Below, piece by piece: positions 1 through 10,399 of a DNA stretch of 64,000 nt (the first letter of the stretch is position 1; the number at the start of each line of letters is the position of its first letter). Both the position numbers and the translations under genes were made by a program. The stretch is taken from assembly GCA_021464245.1 (NCBI GenBank), contig JADCRB010000019.1, positions 3,639,130-3,703,129 on the forward strand, written 5' to 3'. Under the pieces are notes generated by a model that saw nothing but the letters and a program-made list of their open reading frames with translations, searched no databases and was not told the origin of the DNA. Source of the DNA: Carallia brachiata. Lineage: Eukaryota; Streptophyta; Magnoliopsida; Malpighiales; Rhizophoraceae.

Positions 1-323
1 TCGAAATAGAATTAAAACTATTACAAATGTTGTTTAAAAAGTTCTATAATTTTGACATCCACACATAATAATGATTCATAACATTAAAATTAACATCTAT
101 GCATCAACTATTATATCGTCATAAAGCTCATGCAATCTCATCTCGAACATGACTCGCTTGTTTTAATTGCCTTTGACTAATATTAACTCAACTTCTATCA
201 AGGAAGTAAAAAGGCCTTCAACTTCTTTCAAGCTGTATACCTTCTAATTCAACCTTAATGACCTCAGTCATGGGAATAAGCCTCAGTCACGGGAATAGCT
301 TGACTTTATTCAATTATAGATAA
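1..323. other. AT-rich flank, no gene seen
   Basis: No supported coding region, tRNA-like box or terminal repeat was recognised. It holds one short imperfect internal duplication (tcagtcatgggaat / tcagtcacgggaat near 266-295). It is the left flank of the Helitron that begins at 324. Confidence 0.5.
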
Positions 324-1886
324 CTAGGTTTGAACCCGCGCGTTGCGCGGGGTGAACATTTTTTTATAGATAATTTTAGTTATTTTTTTTTAGTATTTGA
401 CTTTTTTATTTCTCTCTGTTTCTGTAATGATTGAAACAGACTATCTCTTGTGTTGTGTGTCTGTTTGTATGTTGGTGTGTGAATGACAGAATACAATATA
501 AAGAGGAGAATTAAAAGGCTAAAATTTATTACCATAAATTACAAAATTTATTGTCATAAAACGTCTACTGTTATGTATCAAATTTAAAGAGAGTCAATTT
601 ACTTCGTCATAAAGATTGTAACGGAGAAAAAATTATATAAGAATCTGATTTTTTTTTGTTCTTAAGCGGAAGCAAATTGTCTAATTGAATATTAAAATTT
701 ATTGGGAATGAAACGAAAAGAATAAACAAATTGTTATTAATGACAATAATTAGTATGATTAAATCATATGAGAAAAAAAAAAAACAAAATTAATTTTTTT
801 TATTTTATAAATAAACAATTTTTTTCTTATATGTAAATTGTAAAATCCGAAATAACCTAATTATGTAACCTTGTTAACACAATTTTTTAGTAATTGGAAT
901 TCCATAATCTGCATATGAAAGGAGTAAATAAGTAGAAATAAAATGTTCTCATTGTTGTAGTTCAGATAAAAAGTGCAACAATTACACATGAAATTGAAGT
1001 TGGAAACAATGATATATTGAATGTTACCTGAAATTTTGGACGATTACAATGCAGTTCAGTCGTGCAATGCAATTGCTTCTGTGACAAACAAATGGTAAGC
1101 CACTCACTTATATAATAGGTAAGTCTCCCAATTGAGTTATTATTTATAATTAATGTCAATTTCGGTTATGAGCATTGATGTGCATTTTTTATTATTGCAG
1201 CCAATAAGTGGGCTTAAGTATTGACGTTTTTTAGAAGATCTTAACGTGAATGGGGAATGAAAGCAATTGCACATCAATGACGTTTTGTAAACAATTACAC
1301 GGTAACCTTAATGTGAACGGGGGAATGAAAGCATTTCATTCATTTTAAATATAAGAATGTTAATTGAATTAATGAGTATTAGTGTGTAATTTTTTAGTAT
1401 TCTTGCTAATTAGTGGACTTTAGTAGACCTTTGGTGAGATTAGTTTCAGTTACAAATTGTTAATTGGTTTAAGTCACTCACTTATATAATAGGTAAGTCT
1501 CTCAATTGAGTTATTATTTATAATTAATGTCAATTTCGGTTATGAGCATTGATATGTAATTTTTTATTATTTCAGCGAATCCGTAGACTTAAGTATTGAC
1601 GTTTTTTAGAAAATCTTAATGTGAATGGGGAATCAAAGCAATTACACATCAATGACGTTTTTTTAAACAAGTACACGGTAACCTTAATGTGAATGGGGAA
1701 TGAAAGCATTCCATTCTTCTATAATTGAATTATTACACGGTAACCTTAATGTTAATTAAATTAATGAGCATTAGTGTGTAATTTTTTAATAAAGGAAAAA
1801 TTGAAGTTGAAGGAAAAAATGCCACATGGCAGCTTGAATGAAGGAGAAGTTGTCTCTAAACTTCTCTTTTATACTAATTAAATAGA
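324..1886 (-). mobile_element. Non-autonomous Helitron, about 1.56 kb
   Basis: Read on the minus strand, the element starts with TCTATTTAATTAGTATAAAA (1886 downward). It carries a CCACATGTGG-like motif soon after (TGCCACATGGCA region near 1823) and ends with a GC hairpin followed by CTAG (327-324). The hairpin stem is 7 bp (335-341 paired with 345-351, loop 342-344) and lies about 7 nt before the CTAG end. The flanking bases are A on the 5' side and T on the 3' side, the expected A|T insertion site of Helitrons. No Rep/helicase coding sequence is present, so it must have relied on an autonomous partner. Terminal features are seen directly; the class assignment follows from Helitron structure. 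Confidence 0.85.
1097..1790. repeat. Imperfect tandem duplication inside the Helitron (period about 374 bp)
   Basis: Unit 1 (1097-1470) and unit 2 (1471-1790) share long near-identical blocks. They begin with cactcacttatataatagg at 1101 and 1475 and both end with attagtgtgtaatttttta. Unit 2 lacks the last part of unit 1 and has an extra acacggtaacc copy. Internal tandem repeats are common in non-autonomous Helitrons. No coding function is evident. Confidence 0.85.
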
Positions 1887-2014
1887 TTATAACTAGAGAA
1901 ATAACGCAAAAATTGAACAGAAGCAACAAACGCTAGATGGGCAAGGACATAAGCATGTAAATGAAGGAATTTTAAGAGTTTTTAATTAGATGCTAAAGGG
2001 AATACCCATAAAAT

Positions 2015-2640
2015 TAACCGGAGTTTTTATCCACAGCTATGCCACAGAAAGAAATAACAAATCTTATAAACAACACTTCAGGCTACAAAAATGTACGCTT
2101 CTTAAGATTAGCATATAATTTAGTTTCTCTAAGGGTGAGAAAAACCAACTGTAAGTGGGCCAAGTGTTCTTTCTCAGACTTATTATAGGTTAAGATGTCA
2201 TTGAAATAAACCACTAAGAACCGATTTATGAATGACTTCAAGCCATGAGTATAACCCTCATAAAAGTATTAGGAGGATTTGACAACCCAAGGGGCATAAC
2301 TAGCCACTCACACAATTCATCCTGCATTTTAAATGCAATCTTCTACTCATCCCAAGCTAAATGTATATCTAATGATACTCACTACGAAAATCTATTTTGG
2401 AATACCAACTTGAACTAACTAACATATCCAACATATCATCTAATCTAGGAATAAGAAATCGGTATTCAATAGTGATCTTGTTGATAGCCTGACAATCAAC
2501 ACACATCCTCCATGACCCATCTTTTTTAGGAGCCAACAGAGCAAGGACAAGATAAGGATTGAGGCTATGTTGCATAAAACCCTTAGACAACAATGCTTCC
2601 ACTTGCTTATTCAATTCTTCATCTTCCTTTGGTTTCATTC
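2015..2640 (-). pseudogene. Reverse transcriptase N-terminal fragment of gypsy element A
   Basis: The 2369-2638 frame reads [19 protein letters not shown], then [11 protein letters not shown] and [12 protein letters not shown]. This is the typical fingers/palm start of Ty3/gypsy reverse transcriptase (normally VDYRAINKI and KIDLRSGYH). Further downstream on the minus strand (2360-2015) the frame breaks, but DNA similarity to 28260-28560 continues through the region that encodes the catalytic YFDD box in the sister element. It is truncated near 2015, 130 bp before the Helitron boundary, and is not expressed as a working enzyme. Confidence 0.85.
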
Positions 2641-2849
2641 TATAATGTGGAAGATTTTATAACTGTGAACTAGGAACTAAGTTAATGACATGTTGTATGA
2701 CCCGCATAGGTGGGAGCTCACCAAAAATGTCTTCGGATATAATGTTTGCAAATTCTTCTAGCAATTTATCAAAAACAAGAAGAAAATCAACTCAATGTAT
2801 GCTAGACTATGGACTAACCTATTTGGAAATAACAACTACTAAGTAGTCA

Positions 2850-3480
2850 TTATTTCCCTAACTCCCTCTCAAAGGCCTTGTGATCTAAAATATAAAGGTC
2901 ATTATTAGTAAAAACAAAGGGAAGATATTTGGGTTTTGGCCTTGTATCTTTAAAAAAGGGTCTACCTAGGTTCAGAATGATGTTGTTGCCTTCGTATTTG
3001 AAGACATATATAATCTTCTGACCATAATTGGTCACATTCGAGTCGTGGAATGAAACAATAAGATAAAAAAATTTACCAAGCACTCATCTCCCCGCTTTTT
3101 AAAAATAAAATACAAATGCACATTTCTAAAAGTTTATCCTAAATCAGTCTCGTAGAATATGAGAATTAAGCACAACAAAATAAACCCAAGATCAAAATGG
3201 ACAAATTAAAATTGGCTTTAATTGTTGAATCTTTTACAAATGTGGTAATTCTTTTAGTTATATCCTTCAATCAACCATTAATAACTAGTTTATAACTGTG
3301 ATCTTCAGATCTGATGTAGGTATGGGATGTTCTCGTACATTTTCACATATCATTGTCCGCAACAGTAGACAAAACAGACCTAATAACAATGCAATGTTGG
3401 TCATTATTCTCGAAGTCCTCTATGAATTCTTCATATTTACTAGAGTATTCCAAGGGATCAACAACATAATTGCACTCTTT
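2850..3480 (-). pseudogene. Protease-region remnant of gypsy element A with core replaced
   Basis: Positions 3270-3480 match the start of the protease frame of the sister element (near 29340-29520). Positions 2850-3083 match the protease-RT linker (YVFKYEGNNIILNL). The intervening 3084-3270 shows no similarity to the retropepsin core. The catalytic segment is therefore missing or has diverged beyond recognition. Confidence 0.6.
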
Positions 3481-3499
3481 AAGAGATCATTAGACTCTT

Positions 3500-4760
3500 T
3501 TCCATAACGAGAGCACGATCAGGACATCGAGAGACAATGTGGCCCTTTTTGTGGCAACAAAAACACTAAACGAGAGAGTTACTAGTACAAGATTCGAAAG
3601 AAGATCCTACCGAGTGAGAAGTGGTAGGAGCTGAATACAAAGAACTAGACAGATTGACAGATTTGGATTAAGAAGTGAGATCAGAAGAAAACGAGGTTTT
3701 AGTTGCACATACTCCAATAGAAGGGAACAAGCGTGTGAATGAAGAGGTTTTAGTGTACTTTTCAATCTCTAAGGTCTTGCGATAAGCCTCATCCAAAAAA
3801 TCAGGACCAAGCAAAGCAATCTACCTTTTTTGGATCTTAGGTCTGAGACCGTTAACAAAATGGTTGACAGTGAAGAAAGGATCTTCATACAACTCACACC
3901 TAATGAGAAGCTCTTTGAATTTCGACATATAATCAGTGACACTCGAAGTCGGTTGCCAAAAATTTAAAAACTGAGTATAGAGCTGATTCCTACATTAGGT
4001 GGGAATGTATTTAGCTTTGATCTTCATTTTTATGACTTCTCATCGAATAATGGAGGTTCACCTAAACTCTTAGTCTTATGAAGCTTATTTTGCGAGAATT
4101 TCTTAGCAGACCCCACCAATTTCATCCTTGCAAAACGGACATGCTTAAGATTATTCATGCCATACTAATCAAAATAATCTTCTAAACTATCAAGCCAATT
4201 TATAAACACTTCAGCATTCAATTGAGTATTATATTTATGAGCACCTAACTTGATCTTTTTGGTGATGTTGTAATGATCTGGACATGTGTGCATGTGCTAT
4301 GGCTTATGATACCTATCATGAACTCGATTATGCACATCATTACATAAATCATGAATAACATGTATATGCATACCTCTAGGGACCTGATGTGTGGGATGTG
4401 TATCATGATAAAAATTGCCTTCATCAATTTATCATGTAGGTTTTTATCGAGAGAAAACCTAACAGTTGGTTTTTGGGTGACTGAATTCTTAAGATCTTAC
4501 GGGTACAGAGTAGGAAATTAGGCATTGATAGAATTCTCATTATGGGTTGCCCCAGTTGGTTGTCTAATAGACTCGTTTAGTGATAGTTTGTCCAAAATTT
4601 TTAAAATAGCAGCCAATTGAGTGGACCAATTAGCAAAATCATTTCGAAGACTATTCATATTGGACTGATGGGCAGATTGTGCGGCTTCAATTTCAGCTCG
4701 AAGTTCATCTTTTCAGAGAAGGGTTTGGTGGCAGATTTGACAGTTTCATTGTTGTTAACC
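3500..4760 (-). pseudogene. Gag remnant of gypsy element A with CCHC zinc knuckle
   Basis: DNA similarity to the gag region 29560-30809 of the sister element runs almost throughout. On the minus strand near 3510-3570 the frame encodes CFCCHKKGHIVSRC, a CX2CX4HX4C nucleic-acid-binding knuckle, followed by PDRALVM. An in-frame stop lies directly before the knuckle and others are scattered upstream. Gag would have formed the virus-like particle; this copy cannot. Confidence 0.7.
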
Positions 4761-5757
4761 TTTTTTTTTTAAACAAAGAAAATATGTTAAGATAAGCATT
4801 AGTTGCAAAAAGTAATAAAAATTATCAAATATTACGATGCACACAATCAAAAATAAATAATAATGTAAATGATGATGCTATAAAAAAAATAAGAGTATCA
4901 GTAGAGATATGAGTAAAATAGGATAAAAGGTATTGTAACAGAGACAAACAAAATATGGCAATAATGGAAAAATTAATAAAAAGAATATTTTCTAGTTTCT
5001 AGGATTTTTTTTTGAACCTAAAAACAAATTTACTTAATTTAAACTAACTAAAATATTAATCTTAATTTTCAAAAGGAGAAAAATATCTCAACACCTTAAA
5101 TCAATGTTCTGCTGATTGTGGTGGGGACTGTAGCCAACGACGACATACTTCGGGGATCTGTGGCAAACTTCAACGAAGTCAAAAGAGTCAGGAGGGGGTC
5201 GGTTGGAGATCAAGGGCATAGGCCTCGTGCACGTCTCTGGGAAACCACGGAGTAAGTTACGGAGCAAAGGGTGGCGTGCAGAGGAAAACGATCAAACAAC
5301 ATCAAGGACACCTGATCTAGAGTCGCTAGTGGCGGGAAAAGATAGATCGAACATCTACGATCTATTCTGGACTGTTTTGAAGCGTTAAGGAGGTACAGAC
5401 GAGCGGTGCAGGGGCATTGGAGCAAGGTACAACAGCAAGAGTCGAGCGGTTGTTTAGGCAGTTTTCGACAGATTTCCAACGTGTGGAGGCCAAGGTTGGG
5501 TAAATCAGGGAACAACGGTTTCGAGGAGGCGATATTTGGGTGTTTTTGGCGATCGATGGTTGAACGAGGGGTGCAGTGACAACGTAAAATAGAAGCTTTT
5601 TTGTGATTTTCAAGGTGTTTTGTAAATTTTGATGAGTTTTTTTTTGTGAAATTTTTGCAAAAATCGAGGCAAAAAACAAACATGGATGTTTGTTTGTGTG
5701 CATATTTGGATCAAAAACTGTTTTGGACTGAAAACGAATATGGGTTTGGATCGAGGT

Positions 5758-6137
5758 TAAGATAAGTAACAAAACAAAAACCATAAGTCAGGAATCCACC
5801 CGACATCTAAGGACACCTGGGAATCCATATGAAAATAATAACACATAGGAATCCACCTGAAAAATACTCTAAAATCAATATTCAATATCATAATAAAGTT
5901 AAAAAATAACAAGGTTTCATGCTCTATTTATAGAGCTTACTAACAAACAAAGATAAGAATAAAACCTAGATAAAAACGAAATAACTACTAATAGATAAAT
6001 ACGAAAATAATTGAAAGATAAACATGTTCCGAATTAGGATAAATAACTAGATAACTAACTAACAGAATCCTAAATGGAGTGAGACTTCTGGAAATACTTC
6101 CACTTGAAGAATTCATTAGTTGTAGTAATTGCATCAT
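5758..6137 (-). repeat. LTR of gypsy family, copy 1 of an abutting pair
   Basis: It is similar along its length to the LTR at 25825-26157. Shared blocks include caagtaac/aagtaac, gaatccacc, actctaaaatcaatattc, ctatttatagag and a tail ending in tgcatcat. It is the 5' LTR of the minus-strand element A. The outer TGATGTAG start is lost at 5757, together with the primer-binding site. Confidence 0.75.
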
Positions 6138-6525
6138 AATTTATATAGGACAAGTAACGCAATAAAAATACTAAGTTATGAATCCACCCAACAACTAAGA
6201 ATACTCGGGATTGACCCGAAAATACTAACAGACAAGAAATTTACTGAAAAGTACTCTAAAATCAATATTCAATATCATAACAAGTATGAAAATAATAAGA
6301 TCTCAGTCTCTATTTATAAAGCTTGCTAATAGATAAAAATGAGAATAAAACTTAGATAAAAACATAATAACTATTAACAGATAAATATGAAAATAACTGA
6401 AAGATAAACTCATCCCGAATTAAGATAAATAATTGAATAACTAACTAACAGAATCTTAAGTGGATCGAGACTTTCAAGAATACTTCTGGTGGAAGAATTC
6501 CTTAATAGTAGTAACTGCATCATCA
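6138..6525 (-). repeat. LTR of gypsy family, copy 2, directly abutting copy 1
   Basis: A second LTR in the same orientation starts where copy 1 ends, with no internal retrotransposon sequence between them. It repeats the same order of landmarks: ggacaagtaacgc, gaatccaccca, actctaaaatcaatattc, ctatttataaagctt, and a tail gtagtaactgcatcatca. Tandem LTRs can arise from unequal recombination or from insertion next to a solo LTR. Confidence 0.75.
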
Positions 6526-6895
6526 TATGATATGTATTTTTAAGAAAATTTATTTTCTAATAATATTTTCATATGTATTTGTTAATTTTCATTAATTTTT
6601 ATAGGTTTTTAAAGTAAAATACATTTTATATGTATTTGATATTTTTTTATTTTAATAAGTTTTTTTAACTATTATTTATTTGATGGAATTTCTAAATATA
6701 GTCATTGGCTATATTTAACGATTACACTTCCTTCAATCCAAAATTGTACTTAATTAGAATGAATCTATTAATATTTTTTAGACCAGAATCTATTAATATT
6801 TAGAACTTAATTAAAACAACACAAACATACGTGAATTAATTGCAAAAACACGAAAGAACTAAATTTTTGCTTATTTTATGTCATTATTTCGGGTA
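6526..6895. other. AT-rich spacer, no gene seen
   Basis: Very AT-rich DNA with no supported coding region or clear terminal repeats. It separates the LTR pair from the carboxylesterase leader remnants. Confidence 0.5.
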
Positions 6896-7000
6896 TATCT
6901 TCTTCTGTATCATTTCCCCAAAACCTACCAAGTCTGTCGGTGTCTTTATCATAGCCCTCTTTCCTTTAAGTGAGGCCAAAGGCTTGTTCGAGGGCATAAT
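6896..7000 (+). pseudogene. Remnant of carboxylesterase 5' leader (copy A)
   Basis: The block aacctaccaagtctgtcggt, followed by tgaggccaaaggcttgttc, matches the leader of the pseudogene at 7680-7740. More loosely it matches the leader of the intact carboxylesterase at 9090-9165 (aattctgtcgtg ... cccagaggcttgtt). No coding portion follows; after about 7000 similarity stops. An 83-codon open frame overlaps but has no recognised protein features. Confidence 0.55.
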
Positions 7001-7649
7001 CAAGAGTTCCACCCTCACTACAACTCTTCCCTTTTTCCTTTTGATAGGTTTAATCTTTTCCCAAGACCAGCATCGCATAAGACAATTTTAAAAAGGAATG
7101 AGGCAAACAAAGATTAAGAGGGGGCAATATAAACTTGAGAAATTGTTTTTGTTTCAATTTTTGTGTATAAATTAATGTGTTGAATTTAATAAGACTAATA
7201 AAATTAATAATATTTACAATAAAAAGTTAAAAATTTTTAATACCTGTTATAAAATTATTAGATTTTTTACAAATACTATTAGTCTTATTTTATTCAGCAC
7301 ATTAATTGATATATTAAAAATGGGTACATGTAATGCTGCTCTTAAAATTTTAGGATGGATAAATATACAAAAACTGGACTAAAAAATATAAATTTAATCA
7401 AAAAAATTTTACAAAAAATAAATCCATAAAAACATAAAAAAATATAATTTATTTAATAATATTTAACAAATTATATTTTTTTTAAAATTTAATACAGCTT
7501 TTAGAAGCTTCTATAGCTTGTCCTCTTCTGACGTTACCAAAAAAAACTTTATTGTTTAGTCATAATTAAGTGGGTTCCATTAGGGTTCCGTTAAGTGACG
7601 TTACCAAAAAAAACTTCACGGAAAACATGTACATTTTTCCTATTAAGTG
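7001..7649. other. AT-rich spacer with a 20-bp direct repeat
   Basis: No gene was seen. The segment gacgttaccaaaaaaaactt occurs twice (near 7532 and 7598), flanking tgggttccattagggttccg. The rest is low-complexity A/T sequence. Confidence 0.5.
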
Positions 7650-7868
7650 TGCGTGTCCTCTTCCGTTTGATTTCCACGAAACCTACCAAGTCTGTCGGTC
7701 TTTTTTAGGTGAGACCAGAGGCTTGTTCTCCCATTAAATTCCTCTGTCCACGTCCGCTCTGCACATGGCTCCAATCACAATATTCCGCGATCTTTCCCTT
7801 TTCTTTGAGTTTACAACGATGGAACCATCAAGAGATGTGTGGAGAGGTGTAGGAACAGAAATTACTCC
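7650..7868 (+). pseudogene. Truncated carboxylesterase pseudogene (leader plus about 35 codons)
   Basis: The leader and the first coding stretch match the intact gene at 9080-9310. The start codon at 7765 opens MAPITIFRDL, against MAPVTVIRDL in the intact gene. One base is missing in the run encoding LFPF (gatctttccc against gatctcttccc), which shifts the frame. Similarity continues through tttacaacgatggaaccatc and ggaacagaaatt, then ends abruptly near 7868 in AT-rich DNA. About 90% of the gene, including every catalytic motif, is missing, so it can make no enzyme. Confidence 0.85.
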
Positions 7869-8389
7869 CTTTAATTATCTGTATTGTTTTTATTTTTCGT
7901 TTATAAAAGAAAGTTAAATATTGTCATTTAATATTCAATCCTAAAAATTTAAAATTTTTAAATTAAAAATATTAGGTTTTATTCTAATCTTAAGAAAAAG
8001 CGTAAGATTTATAAAAATAAAAAAAATTATTCTCATTATAAAAAATTAAATATTTTTTGTTATTTAATTTATTTCGACGTGGACTTGAACTTTAAATTTT
8101 TAATTTAAAAAATAATTCAATAGAATGAAATAATGCATATTGGTTAAAGAATATATTTTTGAAAATGTAAAGACATTAAGCCCCCAGATTGTTTGAATTT
8201 AAATCCATGTTACTGTTATTGTTCTGGACATACTCATTGATGTGATTTAGAAGAGCAATAAGTTGACTAAGACAGAAAGGGTCACCATTTGTCAAACTAA
8301 GCTTCCGGAAACCAAGGGTTCGAAAACCTGGGAATCCACTTCAACTATACTAGCTCCCGGAAACCAAGGGTCCACGCACAGCTGATTCC

Positions 8390-8651
8390 ATGTCAAATTG
8401 CCCATGTCTCGGCCACCAAAGCCAACTTAGTGAATGAACGCAGAAGTCTGCTCTGGTTCATGTGTTCAGAGAGGCTAATAGAGTGGCTGGTTTTCTTGCC
8501 TCCTCTGCTCTCATTTCAGCTGGTTCATGGTCTGCGGTTTCTGGATCAGACACGGCTTGGGATCGCCGAGCTGCTTGAGGAAGATGTCAAGGGAGTTTGT
8601 CACTATAGATGGTAGTTGATTAACCCACCTTTTTTGACTAAAAAAAAAAAT
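8390..8651 (+). mobile_element. L1-type LINE 3' fragment with poly(A)
   Basis: The + strand encodes VHVFREANRVAGFLAS (8455-8510). This corresponds to the end of the RNase H-like domain of plant LINE ORF2, usually REANRVADFLA. About 150 bp further on comes tttttgacta and an A-tract at 8640-8651. The 5' end is lost. It is a dead-on-arrival insertion 560 bp upstream of the carboxylesterase start codon. Confidence 0.65.
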
Positions 8652-9060
8652 ATTTTACTAAGACAAACTTAATAGAAAGTGTTATTTTTTATTATGAGTC
8701 TTATTATAAAATTTATCTAACCATATTTATTAATTATTTATATTTTTTTAAATCAACACATTTTTCAACGGTTCATGCCCACTTATCACGTTACAACCAA
8801 CTTTATTTTTGTCAGTATTATGTGGGAAAAACTAAATTTTTTTTGAAGAGTAAGTGTTTAATTTATTGTTTGAATATAAATAATTAAATTTAATGTACAA
8901 CTAATTAAATTGTGAATATAACTAATTATAAGAATTTTTTTTCATATTTAATTGTACTTATAATTTAATTAATTATATATTAAAATTAATTAATTGTATT
9001 TAAATAATAATTTAGATATATTTTTATCTAAAAATATACTAGTATTATATTATGCGCATA
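8652..9060. other. AT-rich upstream region of the first carboxylesterase
   Basis: No coding sequence. It is dominated by A/T tracts with several aattaatt/taattaat palindromes, and no single convincing TATA box can be chosen. A W-box-like TTGACT (9071-9076) lies just downstream. Confidence 0.4.
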
Positions 9061-9214
9061 TCCGCTAAGTTTGACTTATGCGACACCGACCAATTCTGTC
9101 GTGTCTTTTTCATAGATCTTTGTTTTTTTGTTTGAGTGAGTCCAGCCCAGAGGCTTGTTTTCCCCAATCCTCATTAATTTCCTTTGTCCTCGTCCCTGTC
9201 TCCACGCTCTGCAA

Positions 9215-10174
9215 ATGGCACCAGTCACAGTAATTCGCGATCTCTTCCCTTTTCTTCGAGTTTACAACGATGGAACCATCGAGAGATTCGCAGGAACAGA
9301 AGTCAGTCCCGCAGGATTGGATCCTGCGACCGGTGTTCTGTCCAGAGATGTTATTATCGTACCAGAAACTAACGTCTCGGCAAGACTTTACCGTCCCAAG
9401 TCGATAGACAGCAGCCAAAAGATTCCAGTTCTGGTCTATTTTCATGGGGGTGGCTTTCTTATAGCATCAAGCAAGGAATCCAAGTATCATCATTGTCTCA
9501 ATCAGTTGGTTGCTTTGGCCAACGTTATTGCTGTCTCCGTTGACTACAGGCTTGCTCCAGAGCATCCGCTCCCCGCGGCTTACGAGGATTCATGGGCTGC
9601 GCTTCATTGGGTTGCAGCCCATGCCATAGAAAATCAAGGCAGTGAACCGTGGCTCAAGGATCTTGCAGACTTTGGGCGGTTGTTTTTAGCAGGAGACAGC
9701 GCTGGAGCTAATATTGCACATCATTTGGCCTTCCGGGTCAATGAATCGGACCCGGGTCTAAAATTGAAGATTCGGGGGATCGTTATGATCCATCCGTACT
9801 TTTGGGGAAAGGACCCTATTGGAACGGCGGCAGAAGATGGTGTTTTCAGCAAACAGTTCATTGACGATTGCTGGGAGTCCATATGTCCGTCGAATAACGG
9901 GTGTGATGATCCTTACATCAACCCGTTTGCGGGTGGAGCCCCGAGCCTCAAAGGCCTGGCTTGCGACAGTGTTCTTATTTTTGTTGCAGAGAAAGACATA
10001 TTATGTGGGCGTGGGAAGCTTTACTGGGAGAATTTGGTAAAGAGTGGGTGGCAGGGAAAGGCTGAGATTGTGGAGACAAAAGGAGAGGACCATGTCTTTT
10101 TTATCTTTAATCCCAATTGTGAAAATGCTCGTATATTAATCAAGAGGTGGGCTTCTTTCATCAAGTTTGGATAG
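9215..10174 (+). CDS. Plant carboxylesterase (CXE family), 319 aa
   Basis: An intronless alpha/beta hydrolase of the plant CXE class, related to the GID1/HSR203J group. Members hydrolyse short-chain or phenolic esters in the cytosol; this one's substrate cannot be told from sequence. Seen directly: oxyanion-hole HGGG at residues 77-80, nucleophile Ser162 in GDSAG, acid Asp261 in EKDIL, and His293 in GEDHVF. DYRLAPEHPLPAA (110-122) and HPYFWGKDPIG (193-203) are further family blocks. Length fits the usual 310-330 aa. The start at 9215 is the first ATG; the frame is open 20 codons further upstream but only from a TTG, and that part is leader sequence shared with the pseudogene at 7650. After the acid residue it has LCGRG where the 323-aa paralog at 37566 has LRDRG. 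A candidate AATAAA lies at 10289. Confidence 0.95.
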   Translation: MAPVTVIRDLFPFLRVYNDGTIERFAGTEVSPAGLDPATGVLSRDVIIVPETNVSARLYRPKSIDSSQKIPVLVYFHGGGFLIASSKESKYHHCLNQLVALANVIAVSVDYRLAPEHPLPAAYEDSWAALHWVAAHAIENQGSEPWLKDLADFGRLFLAGDSAGANIAHHLAFRVNESDPGLKLKIRGIVMIHPYFWGKDPIGTAAEDGVFSKQFIDDCWESICPSNNGCDDPYINPFAGGAPSLKGLACDSVLIFVAEKDILCGRGKLYWENLVKSGWQGKAEIVETKGEDHVFFIFNPNCENARILIKRWASFIKFG

Positions 10175-10288
10175 GATTTTTGTTCGAGTGGGTGATTTAA
10201 AAAAATTGTGCGTGACTAGTTGGTTTGCCTTGCTGGTCATCTCTATCAGTCTCCCTCCTCTTTATGTATTATGCGCTATGAAGGAAAA

Positions 10289-10294
10289 AATAAA
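10289..10294 (+). promoter_or_regulatory. Candidate poly(A) signal of the first carboxylesterase
   Basis: AATAAA lies 115 bp after the stop codon, inside an A-rich run. It is positioned plausibly but is not diagnostic in AT-rich DNA. Confidence 0.4.
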
Positions 10295-10399
10295 AAAATT
10301 GTGGGTGGTTTGCCTTTTAATTTGGGTGTCCAAGGTCTATTTGGAATTGTATGGGAGAGTTTCTTTACATGTGGACTTCCTATCACTATAATCTGTCTC

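Larger units (their letters stand above)
2015..5757 (-). mobile_element. Degenerate Ty3/gypsy element A, 3' part missing
   Basis: Minus-strand order from high to low coordinate is untranslated leader (5757-4770), gag (about 4760-3500), protease remnant, then reverse transcriptase (2640-2015). There homology to the sister element at 25825-31916 stops. RNase H, integrase, chromodomain and the 3' LTR are absent. Stop codons and frameshifts break every frame. The leader lacks the methionyl-tRNA primer-binding site that the sister element retains, because sequence is deleted just before the LTR (5757). It is a non-functional remnant. Confidence 0.85.

Noticed and set aside
5210..5784. Minus-strand frames of 157 and 140 codons
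   Set aside because: They lie in the untranslated leader between LTR and gag of gypsy element A. The equivalent leader of element B does not conserve the reading frame.
9155..9214. Upstream 20-codon extension of the first carboxylesterase
   Set aside because: It would start at TTG; the region is a leader also present upstream of the pseudogene, with indels that break the frame.
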